Assembly: GCA_014584295.1 (NCBI GenBank)
Contig: JACTNC010000063.1
Span: forward strand, 62,001 to 126,000
Direction: 5' to 3'
Source: Verrucomicrobiota bacterium
Lineage (GTDB): Bacteria; Verrucomicrobiota; Verrucomicrobiia; Opitutales; Opitutaceae
DNA: 64,000 bases
The notes under the pieces are model-generated. The model saw nothing but the letters and a program-made list of their open reading frames with translations. It searched no databases and was not told the DNA's origin. Made by a program: the position numbers and the translations under genes. Of this stretch, positions 16,694 through 24,085 are shown piece after piece (position 1 is the first letter of the stretch; every line of letters starts with the position of its first letter).

Positions 16694-17698
16694 TCAGCAG
16701 GATTTCCGAAGAATCAGCTCGGGATGCAGCTTCAGGCTCGTCGTGGGCCGCTGCCGGTCCTCGATGCGCTTGAGAAGAAGTTCGGCCGCGCACTTTCCCA
16801 CTTCGTAGGCAGGCTGGCGCACGACAGTCAGCGGAGGATTAAAAACCTCCGCGAGGGGGAGCTCATCAAAACCCACAATGCCCACCTGCCGCGGGATTTT
16901 CAGGCCACGCGCCGCGATCGCCTCGAGCGCCCCTGCTGTCATAAGCCCGTTGCAGACAAAGAGCGCCGAGGGCGGATCGGTCAAGCCAAGCAGTTCATGC
17001 GCAAGTGTCCTGCCACTTTCCTGTTTGAAGTCTCCAAAGCGCATCAGTTCGGTCTTCAGCGGAAGCCCGGCCTGAAGGTGCGCATCCTTGTAGCCGCGCG
17101 TCCGTTCCTTGCCCGTCGATGAATCTGCGGGGCCGCCAATAAGTCCGATGCGACGATGCCCCTGCGCAATCATGTGCTCCACCGCGCGCAACGCCCCGAG
17201 ATGATTGTCAACCTCCACCTTGTCGAGCCCGCCTCGCGCAAGGCTGCGGTCCACACAGACCACAGGCGTTCCGTTGCGCACGACCTGGAGCACCGCGGGA
17301 TCCTCCTCATGGATGGGCGGCAGGATGATGCCGTCGACGGACTCAAGCTGCATGACATCGAGGTAGAACCGCTCCTTGGCCTCATCCTCATCATAGTTGC
17401 ACAGAAGCACCGCGTAATTGCTCCGGTAGGCGACGTCCTCAACGCCGCGGGCGAGATCGGCAAAGAAGATGTTCTGGATGTTTGGGATGATCAGGCCCAG
17501 AAGAAAACTGCTGCTGCCCCGGGCGCGCAGGCGGCGGGCGACCCGGTTGGGCTTGTATCCCAGTTCTCGCATGGCACGGAGCACGCGCTCCTGAGTATCC
17601 ATGCCGATCTTGCCCGTTTGGTTGATTGTGCGGGAAACGGTGGAAATGTTCACCTTCGCCCTGCGGGCCACGTCAACCAGGCTGGCATTCTTTTTCAT
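16694..17698 (-). CDS. LacI-family transcriptional regulator
   Basis: 334 residues from ATG 17698; an in-frame ATG 45 bp upstream adds an arginine-rich tail in front of the helix-turn-helix. Residues about 5-50 are the LacI DNA-binding head (LVDVARRAKVNISTVSRTIN, then a hinge helix RVARRLRARG). Residues 60-334 form the periplasmic-binding-protein-like effector domain. It is the obvious owner of the GCAAACGTTTGC operators, one of which (17805-17816) lies upstream of its own gene. The effector is probably a free or phosphorylated sugar of the pathway. Confidence 0.92.
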   Translation of the reverse strand: MKKNASLVDVARRAKVNISTVSRTINQTGKIGMDTQERVLRAMRELGYKPNRVARRLRARGSSSFLLGLIIPNIQNIFFADLARGVEDVAYRSNYAVLLCNYDEDEAKERFYLDVMQLESVDGIILPPIHEEDPAVLQVVRNGTPVVCVDRSLARGGLDKVEVDNHLGALRAVEHMIAQGHRRIGLIGGPADSSTGKERTRGYKDAHLQAGLPLKTELMRFGDFKQESGRTLAHELLGLTDPPSALFVCNGLMTAGALEAIAARGLKIPRQVGIVGFDELPLAEVFNPPLTVVRQPAYEVGKCAAELLLKRIEDRQRPTTSLKLHPELILRKSC

Positions 17699-17804
17699 CG
17701 GTGAGGAAAGACGCGGACGCATCCGCAAGGGATCACGGCCCAACGTGGGGACCGGTCACGCTTCAGGCAAGGCACGAATTGAATCGACAGCCCAGCCAGG
17801 CAAG

Positions 17805-17816
17805 GCAAACGTTTGC
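17805..17816. promoter_or_regulatory. LacI-type operator, copy 4 (lacI / fusion-protein divergent promoter)
   Basis: GCAAACGTTTGC lies 106 bp before the lacI start and 92 bp before the ATG of the + strand gene at 17909. It is in position to control both directions, giving autoregulation of lacI and control of the three-gene + strand operon. Confidence 0.84.
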
Positions 17817-17908
17817 CCCCGCTTGGGCATGAATTCTCATCCAGCGCCCGATTTTTCGTCGATTCCCATGTCAACCCTGCCATCCTGTCGGCACCCCTTT
17901 TCTCAGCG

Positions 17909-20068
17909 ATGAGTCGCAAGCCGCAATCCGCCCCCTCTCCCCGCATCGCGGAATTCCAGCTCTCCCACGCGCGCAATGGACCGCACCTTCCGCTCCCCGC
18001 AGGCATGCCCGGATGGCCCCTGCAGACCATCGGTCAGTGGAAACAGGACATCAACGCTTCGGCCGCCGCTTGGCGGCGGGACTTCAAGGAATGGCGCAAT
18101 GAACACCTGCTGCGCATCGGCTACTCCGCGGCCAACTACGAACGCCCTGAATTCAAGTGGACGCAGCGAAACTTCATCCACGCCCAGATGATGGTCGAGG
18201 ACCGCTATTTCTACGATCCCGTCACCCGGCGCTACACGGTCGATCGCTATCTTGACGATCTGAAGCGGCGCTACGGAGGCATCGACAGCGTTCTCCTCTG
18301 GTACGTGTATCCCAATATCGGCATCGATGACCGCAATCAGTTCGAACACGCCGCCGATCTCCCGGGAGGATTGCCAGGCCTGAAGAAAGTAGTGGCGGCG
18401 TTCCATCGCCGCGGAGTGCGTGTGTTCATTCCCACCATGCCATGGGACAATGGCACGCGCCCCGCAGGCAAACCCGACTGGGAGGCGGCGGCACGGCTCG
18501 CGAAGTCAATCGGGGCCGACGGGGTCAACGGTGATACCTACAGCGGTGTGCCACGGGCGTTCTTTGACGCCGCTGAATCACTCGGTCATCCCTTGGTATT
18601 CGAACCCGAAGCGGTCCCGCTTTCCGACGAAGCCCTGGCGTGGAACCTGCAAAGCTGGGGCAAACAATTGCCGACCGAAGTCGCGCTTCCCGTCTCCAAG
18701 TTGAAATGGCTCGAGCCCCGCCACATGACAAACACGGAGAATCGTTGGGGACGCGAGCGCACCAATGATTTCCACTACATTTTCTTCAACGGAACCGGTT
18801 ACAACGCATGGGAGAATATCTGGGGCATCTGGAACCAGTTCACGCCACGTGATGCCGCCGCGCTCCGCCGCATCGCCCACCTCTACCGCCAATTCCCGGA
18901 TCTCTTAGTAAGCATCGATTGGGAACCCTACGCCCACACCCGCCAGCACAATGTGTTCGCGTCGATGTTTCCCGGTCGCGACGCGACGCTATGGACCGTC
19001 GTGAACCGCAACGAGTACGCCCTGAACGGCGATCAGCTTCGCATCACGCACATCAAGGGACGGAAGTACTTCGACGTGTGGCACGGAAAGGAAATCACCG
19101 CACGCATCGAAACCGATCAGGCCAATCTTGCGTTTCCGCTGGAGGCGAAAGGATTCGGCGCAATCCTTGCCGTGGAACCGGGTCGGCACATCTCAAAGCT
19201 CGCCGCATTCCTTAAGGAAAGGCGATCAATGACGCGCACTCCGCTGCAAAGATTGTCGGCGCAATGGAAACCACTCCGACAACGCATGGCAGCGATCGCA
19301 GCCACCAAGCGTCTTTCCAAGGCCCCCGAAGGAATGATCACGATTCCGTCCGGCGAATTTGAGTTCAAGGTGACCGGGGTCGCAATCGAGGGCTTCACAT
19401 GGAGCGGCAATGACGTCCAATATCCCTGGGAGCCCACCCCAAGGCGCGCCCACCTTCACCGTCTCAAGATCCGCGCATTTCACATGGACCGCTACCCGGT
19501 GACAAACGCCGAGTTCAAGCGTTTTGTGAATGCCACTCGCTACCGTCCTGCAGACGATCACAATTTCCTCCGCCACTGGAAACACAATGCACCTCCCAAA
19601 GGCTGGGAAAACAAGCCAGTGACATGGGTGTCGCTCGAAGACGCACGAGCCTACGCCTCCTGGGCACAGAAACGCCTGCCTCATGAATGGGAATGGCAGT
19701 ACGCCGCCCAAGGAACGGACGGCCGCGTCTTTCCATGGGGAAATGACTGGAATCCTGCATGTATGCCGAAGCCCAACCGCGGACGAACCCTTCTTCCTCC
19801 AGACGACGTCGATGCCCATCCGGAAGGAGCCAGTCCATTCGGCGTGATGGACCTGGTTGGCAACGTGTGGCAGTGGACAGACGAATTTGTCGATGAACAC
19901 ACGCGATCCGCCATTGTGCGTGGCGGCAGCGCCTACCAGCCCCAGACGTCACACTGGTACTTTCCCCAGGCCTATCAACTCGATCAGCACGGCAGGTATC
20001 TGCTCATGTCCCCTGGCAGAGATAGAAGCGGCATGCTCGGATTCCGCTGCGTTGCAGATGCCGGCTGA
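17909..20068 (+). CDS. Fusion of a barrel-like (glycosidase-like) domain with a SUMF1/FGE-fold domain
   Basis: 719 residues from ATG 17909. Residues 1-435 alternate strands and helices like a TIM-barrel glycosidase: DSVLLWYVYPNIG, GVRVFIPTMPWDNG, GADGVNGDTYSG, HPLVFEPEAVP and LLVSIDWEPY each look like a barrel strand end with acidic residues. A small beta domain follows (360-425). Residues about 470-719 are a formylglycine-generating-enzyme fold, with GMITIPSGEF, MDRYPVTNAEFKRFV, LPHEWEWQYAA and GVMDLVGNVWQWTDEF. The two copper-binding cysteines of true FGEs after RGGS are absent (RGGSAYQPQTSHWYF), so formylglycine synthesis is unlikely; the domain may bind sugar. There is no signal peptide. 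It heads an operon with the CitE- and CaiB-like genes. Confidence 0.72.
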   Translation: MSRKPQSAPSPRIAEFQLSHARNGPHLPLPAGMPGWPLQTIGQWKQDINASAAAWRRDFKEWRNEHLLRIGYSAANYERPEFKWTQRNFIHAQMMVEDRYFYDPVTRRYTVDRYLDDLKRRYGGIDSVLLWYVYPNIGIDDRNQFEHAADLPGGLPGLKKVVAAFHRRGVRVFIPTMPWDNGTRPAGKPDWEAAARLAKSIGADGVNGDTYSGVPRAFFDAAESLGHPLVFEPEAVPLSDEALAWNLQSWGKQLPTEVALPVSKLKWLEPRHMTNTENRWGRERTNDFHYIFFNGTGYNAWENIWGIWNQFTPRDAAALRRIAHLYRQFPDLLVSIDWEPYAHTRQHNVFASMFPGRDATLWTVVNRNEYALNGDQLRITHIKGRKYFDVWHGKEITARIETDQANLAFPLEAKGFGAILAVEPGRHISKLAAFLKERRSMTRTPLQRLSAQWKPLRQRMAAIAATKRLSKAPEGMITIPSGEFEFKVTGVAIEGFTWSGNDVQYPWEPTPRRAHLHRLKIRAFHMDRYPVTNAEFKRFVNATRYRPADDHNFLRHWKHNAPPKGWENKPVTWVSLEDARAYASWAQKRLPHEWEWQYAAQGTDGRVFPWGNDWNPACMPKPNRGRTLLPPDDVDAHPEGASPFGVMDLVGNVWQWTDEFVDEHTRSAIVRGGSAYQPQTSHWYFPQAYQLDQHGRYLLMSPGRDRSGMLGFRCVADAG

Positions 20069-20069
20069 C

Positions 20070-20939
20070 ATGTCCTTTCCAAGCGTCATGCGCAGCAAAC
20101 TCTTCGTCCCCGGTTCCCGGCCCGAGCTCTTTCCAAAGGCGCTCGCGGGCCAAGCCGATGCCCTGTCGTTCGATCTCGAAGACGCAGTCGGAGAAAACAA
20201 GAAGGGGATTGCCAGGGGGAACGTCGGCACGGCGCTTGTCCGTTCCGAATTCCTCGCTTCGCCAAAAACCATCATCGTACGCATCAATCGATTCGGCTCG
20301 CCGTACTTTGCCGCGGACCTCGAAGCGGTCGCGTTGCCGCGTCTCGACTTGCTCAATCTCCCGAAAGTCGAATCGCCCGACGAAATCCGTGCTGTCGCGC
20401 AGGCTCTCGCACGGCTTGAATCGGACCGCGGCATCTCCCGACCCATCGAAATCCTCGCCAATATCGAATCACCGCGCGGCCTGCGCCTCGCCGCTGAAAT
20501 CGCGGCGGCCGATCCGCGTGTGGCCGGTCTGCAACTCGGGCTTGGTGACCTGTTTGAATCGCTGGGCATTGATCGCAGGGACACGTCCGCCGTGCAACAG
20601 GTGCAGCTCATGGTCCGCCTGGCCGCTGGCGAAGCGGGAATCTGGGCCTGCGACAGCGCCTACGGCGACACCAAGGCTGCCGACAGCTTTCGTGCCGAGG
20701 CAAGCGCTGCAAGGCGGCTGGGCTACATGGGAAAATCCTGCATCCACCCCAGTCAGGTCGGTATCGCCAATGAGGTTTTCCAGCCCAGCGCAGCCGAAAT
20801 CGCTTTCGCACGTCGCGTGGTCGATGCGGCGGGGCGCACCGACGACGGCGCATTCACTGTCGATGGAAAGATGATCGACGCACCCTTCCTGCGACGCGCA
20901 CGGGCCGTGCTTGCAATCGCCAATCCGCCGCCATCCTGA
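20070..20939 (+). CDS. CitE-like (HpcH/HpaI superfamily) acyl-CoA lyase
   Basis: 289 residues from ATG 20070, one base after the stop of the fusion gene; ATG 20088 is also possible. The CitE signature is clear: KLFVPGSRPELFPKAL, ADALSFDLEDAV, then the metal glutamate in LANIESPRGL and the C-terminal MGKSCIHPSQVGIANEVF. The family cleaves malyl-CoA, citramalyl-CoA or similar 3-hydroxyacyl-CoA esters with Mg2+. The neighbouring CoA transferase, whose start overlaps this stop (TGATG), would provide the CoA ester. The substrate acid cannot be read from the sequence. Its place in a LacI-type sugar regulon is unexpected. Confidence 0.83.
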   Translation: MSFPSVMRSKLFVPGSRPELFPKALAGQADALSFDLEDAVGENKKGIARGNVGTALVRSEFLASPKTIIVRINRFGSPYFAADLEAVALPRLDLLNLPKVESPDEIRAVAQALARLESDRGISRPIEILANIESPRGLRLAAEIAAADPRVAGLQLGLGDLFESLGIDRRDTSAVQQVQLMVRLAAGEAGIWACDSAYGDTKAADSFRAEASAARRLGYMGKSCIHPSQVGIANEVFQPSAAEIAFARRVVDAAGRTDDGAFTVDGKMIDAPFLRRARAVLAIANPPPS

Positions 20940-22192
20940 TGTCGCTCCACCAGAAAGACTACACGCCCAAGGCGACGGGACCGCTCAGCGGCGTCCGCGT
21001 CCTGGATCTATCACGGCTATTCGCGGGAAATGTGCTGACCCAGATCCTCGGCGATTTCGGTGCCGATGTGATCAAGGTAGAGCCACCGGAGGGCGACACG
21101 CTCCGAGCATGGCAGACGGGCGGAGTTTCGACGCATTGGAAAATCTATTCGCGCAACAAGAAGAGCCTCGCGCTCGACCTCCGCCGTCCTGAGGCGATCG
21201 CCCTTCTTAGACGATTCGTGCCGACGGCACAGTTTTTCATCGAAAGTTTCCGACCGGGCGTTCTGGAGAAAATGGGGCTTGGTCCCGAAATCCTGCATAC
21301 ACTCAACCCCAAGCTGGTCATTGTTCGAATTTCGGGATGGGGACAGGATGGACCTTACAGCCAGCGCCCGGGCTTCGGCACGATCATTGAGGGCATGTCG
21401 GGTTTTGCATCGTTCAACGGATTTGCCGATCGTGAACCGGTTCTTCCACCCATGTATCTCGCCGACGGAGTCGCCGGCCTGTACGGCGCTTCGGCCGCGA
21501 TGATCGCGCTCCGCGCGGTGGAACAGAATGGAGGAAACGGACAGGTCATCGACCTGCCCCTCCTCGATCCGCTGTTCGCGATTCTCAGCCCCCAAGCCGC
21601 CAATTATCGCCTCACAGGAAAGGTCAAGCCACGGACTGGCAGCCGTTCCACAAACTCAGCTCCGCGCAATGTCTATTGCTGCAGCGATGGCAAGTACGTC
21701 GCCCTGTCAGGCTCCACCCAAGGCATGGCCGAACGAATCTTCCGCGCGATAGGCCGCCACGAACTCATCGAAGATCCGCGCTTCAAGACGAATGCCGGAC
21801 GGGTAAAGTTCGCGGCAGATCTAGATGCCATCATCGGCGCATTCATCGATCAACATACCCAGCAGCAGAATCTGACATTTTTCGAGAACGCCGGAGTCAC
21901 CGTCGGGCCGATCTACGACATTTCCCAGATCCTGCAGGACTCCCATTTTATCGAGCGTGAAATCGTAGCCGACTACCCGGACGCGGATGTAAATCCCCTT
22001 CCGATGCACCACGTCGTCCCGCGTCTGCTCGGCACTCCCGGATCCATACGCGCCCCCGCACCCACCCTCGGCGAACACAACCGAGTGTTGCTGCAAGAAC
22101 TGGGCGTTGCTCCGGCAGATTACGAGAAACTGCTTGCCGACGGTATTCTTGTTGAAATTCGAAAGGAGCCAGCCCCCAATGACAGTGGTTAG
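20939..22192 (+). CDS. CaiB/BaiF (family III) CoA transferase
   Basis: 417 residues, the usual length. The N-terminus GPLSGVRVLDLSRLFAGN and the DFGADVIKVEPPEGD motif are diagnostic for family III. The catalytic aspartate is expected near residue 170-185 (MYLADGVAGLYGA contains a candidate Asp). Such enzymes move CoA from an acyl-CoA donor such as succinyl-CoA to a carboxylic acid. The start codon overlaps the lyase stop (TGATG), so translation is coupled: the pair should activate an acid and then split it. Known pairs act on malate, citramalate or itaconate; which acid is used here is open. Confidence 0.88.
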   Translation: MSLHQKDYTPKATGPLSGVRVLDLSRLFAGNVLTQILGDFGADVIKVEPPEGDTLRAWQTGGVSTHWKIYSRNKKSLALDLRRPEAIALLRRFVPTAQFFIESFRPGVLEKMGLGPEILHTLNPKLVIVRISGWGQDGPYSQRPGFGTIIEGMSGFASFNGFADREPVLPPMYLADGVAGLYGASAAMIALRAVEQNGGNGQVIDLPLLDPLFAILSPQAANYRLTGKVKPRTGSRSTNSAPRNVYCCSDGKYVALSGSTQGMAERIFRAIGRHELIEDPRFKTNAGRVKFAADLDAIIGAFIDQHTQQQNLTFFENAGVTVGPIYDISQILQDSHFIEREIVADYPDADVNPLPMHHVVPRLLGTPGSIRAPAPTLGEHNRVLLQELGVAPADYEKLLADGILVEIRKEPAPNDSG

Positions 22193-22238
22193 ATCACCAC
22201 CTTCAGGGACTGATGCCTTCCGTTTACTCCAACATCAA

Positions 22239-22259
22239 GAACTCCGGTAGCTGGAGTTC
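22239..22259. repeat. REP-like hairpin upstream of the RAYT gene
   Basis: GAACTCC (22239-22245) and GGAGTTC (22253-22259) form a perfect 7-bp hairpin with loop GGTAGCT, 34 bp upstream of the transposase ATG. RAYT genes are typically flanked by the REP hairpins they recognise. A related core (actcc-gtagctgg) occurs at 47622-47633. Confidence 0.55.
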
Positions 22260-22292
22260 GCCGGTCACTCGAGAACAGCTTCCCGCGTTTTA

Positions 22293-23276
22293 ATGGCACG
22301 AATTCCGCGCGTTCAGTTTCCTGGCGCGATTTATCATGTGATGAATCGCGGAAACCTTCGGGACAGGATCTTCGGCACACCCGAAGCCGCGGCGGCATTC
22401 GTCGATTGTTTGTGGGAGGCGTGCAAACAGACCAAATGGAAGGTTCACGCCTACTGCGTGATGCGGAATCACTACCACTTGGCGATCGAAACGCCGGAGG
22501 GCAATCTCGTCGAAGGGGTTCATTGGCTGCAGAGCGCGTTCAGCAATCGATTCAATCGCTTCAGAAAGCAGAGTGGTCGAGCCTTCCAGGGAAGATACAA
22601 GGCCATCCTGATCGAGCCAGGCATTCACCTGCTCCATCTGACCTGCTATCTTCATCTGAACCCAGTCCTGGAAAACCTGGTGCCCATTGAGCAACTCGCT
22701 GACTTCCGATGGAGCAGTTACCGCGCTTACAGGCGCAGGGACAAGGCAGGCCGCCCGCGAGCGCTGACACCGCAGCCATGGCTCTCGGAATTGGGCGGTG
22801 CAAGGGATGACCCCGAAGGTTGGCAAGCGTACCACAGCTATCTTGAGCGACTGGTGAATGATCCAAAGCTTCGCGACGCCGCAGGTTTCGACCGAATCGG
22901 CCGCGGTTGGCTGTTTGGAAGCAAGGCATTTCGCAGGCAGCGGCGCCTCGACCTGCAGGAACAGAATGTGACCAAGGACTGGGGCGGCGCAGAGCTCGCA
23001 GAGGTCGCCCGCACCAAGTGGGAAGCGGCACTCCATTCAGGCGCCAGACAACTCGGCAGAAACCTCGAATCAGCCCAACTTGAACCCAAGTCGGCCGACT
23101 GGAAAGTCGCCCTGGCAGCCTGGATGAGGTCTCACACGACGGTCAGTAATCGCTGGCTGAGCGAACGCTTGCACATGGGCGCTCCCGATGGCGTCAGCCG
23201 CTATTGCTCCGAGTGCAAGGCAGGAAAGCGCTCCGCCGCCCAGGCATTGATGGCATCGCTGGACGAGAGCCTTTAG
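22293..23276 (+). mobile_element. REP-associated tyrosine transposase (RAYT, Y1_Tnp family)
   Basis: 327 residues. The N-terminal Y1 transposase domain (about 1-180) begins with the family hallmark PRVQFPGAIYHVMNRG. It carries the HUH motif H60-Y61-H62 in MRNHYHLAI and a candidate nucleophile Y102 in FQGRYKAIL. Residues about 185-327 form a long basic C-terminal extension, longer than in many RAYTs. RAYTs are single-copy, domesticated relatives of IS200/IS605 transposases that process REP hairpins and usually do not move as autonomous IS elements. No target duplication or IS ends were seen. The gene sits between the CoA transferase and rsuA genes on the same strand. Confidence 0.88.
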
Positions 23277-23297
23277 GCGCCATCCGATTTCCCCACG

Positions 23298-23993
23298 ATG
23301 TTGCGTCGGCTCGATCAATTGCTGTCAAATCTCGGCTACTGCTCCCGACGGAGCGCACGGGATTTTCTGAAGTCACACAGCGTGCTCGCAGACGGTATTC
23401 GTATCACCGATCCATCACGGAAAGTTTCTCCACGGGGAATGCTGGTCGACGGGCAGCCTCTCGATCATCCGGACGGGATCCTGGTCATGCTTAACAAGCC
23501 GGTTGGACTGGTCTGCTCGCACGATCCCAGCGAAGGACCCTCGGTCTACTCTCTCCTGCCAGAACGCTGGCGAGATCGCTCGCCCCAGGTCACGACCGTC
23601 GGGCGACTCGACAAGGAAACCTCCGGCCTCCTGCTCATCACCGACCAGGGACCGCTTGTGCACCGGCTGACGTCTCCAAAACACCACGTTGCCAAACGCT
23701 ACCGCGCGCGGGTTGACCGCATGATTTCCCAGTCACTGATCGCTCTCTTTGCCAGCGGACAGCTCACCCTCGAAGGTGAACGTTCTCCGTGCGCACCCGC
23801 CCGGCTTGAAATCACCGGCGAGCGCGAAGCGATTCTTGAGCTCACGGAGGGACGCTACCACCAGGTTCGCCGCATGTTTGCTTCTCAGGGTCTCACCGTG
23901 CTCACACTGCACCGCGAAAGTTTCGCCGATCTGACATTGGGTGAACTCGCTCCAGGGAAATGGCGCGAGCTTCCGCTCAGCTATTTCGACTGA
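23298..23993 (+). CDS. rsuA: 16S rRNA pseudouridine synthase (RsuA family)
   Basis: 231 residues. An S4 RNA-binding domain (about 1-55, MLRRLDQLLSNLGYCSRRSA) is followed by the pseudouridine synthase domain with the catalytic motif GRLDKETSGLLLIT (D105) and the C-terminal EGRYHQVRRMF motif. RsuA makes pseudouridine 516 in 16S rRNA. The RsuA/RluB/E/F group is hard to separate by eye, but the short length and the LNKPVGLVCSHD motif favour RsuA. It starts 21 bp after the RAYT stop. Confidence 0.85.
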   Translation: MLRRLDQLLSNLGYCSRRSARDFLKSHSVLADGIRITDPSRKVSPRGMLVDGQPLDHPDGILVMLNKPVGLVCSHDPSEGPSVYSLLPERWRDRSPQVTTVGRLDKETSGLLLITDQGPLVHRLTSPKHHVAKRYRARVDRMISQSLIALFASGQLTLEGERSPCAPARLEITGEREAILELTEGRYHQVRRMFASQGLTVLTLHRESFADLTLGELAPGKWRELPLSYFD

Positions 23994-24085
23994 GCTGCCC
24001 CAGGACGGGTCGTTGCGTCCCGAGTCAAGCGACACACCGGGAAGCGCTTGTCGTTTCCGCGACCTTCGGCTACGCTTGTCCCCTT

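Noticed and set aside
19377-20068. True formylglycine-generating enzyme that activates sulfatases
   Set aside because: The copper-site cysteines after RGGS are absent and no sulfatase gene is in the window.
22293-23276. Autonomous IS200/IS605 element
   Set aside because: The protein has RAYT features, and no right-end structure, TnpB gene or target duplication was found.
23994-24085. Cobalamin riboswitch in front of the BtuB-like receptor
   Set aside because: Only 92 bp are available and no B12-box-like sequence is seen.
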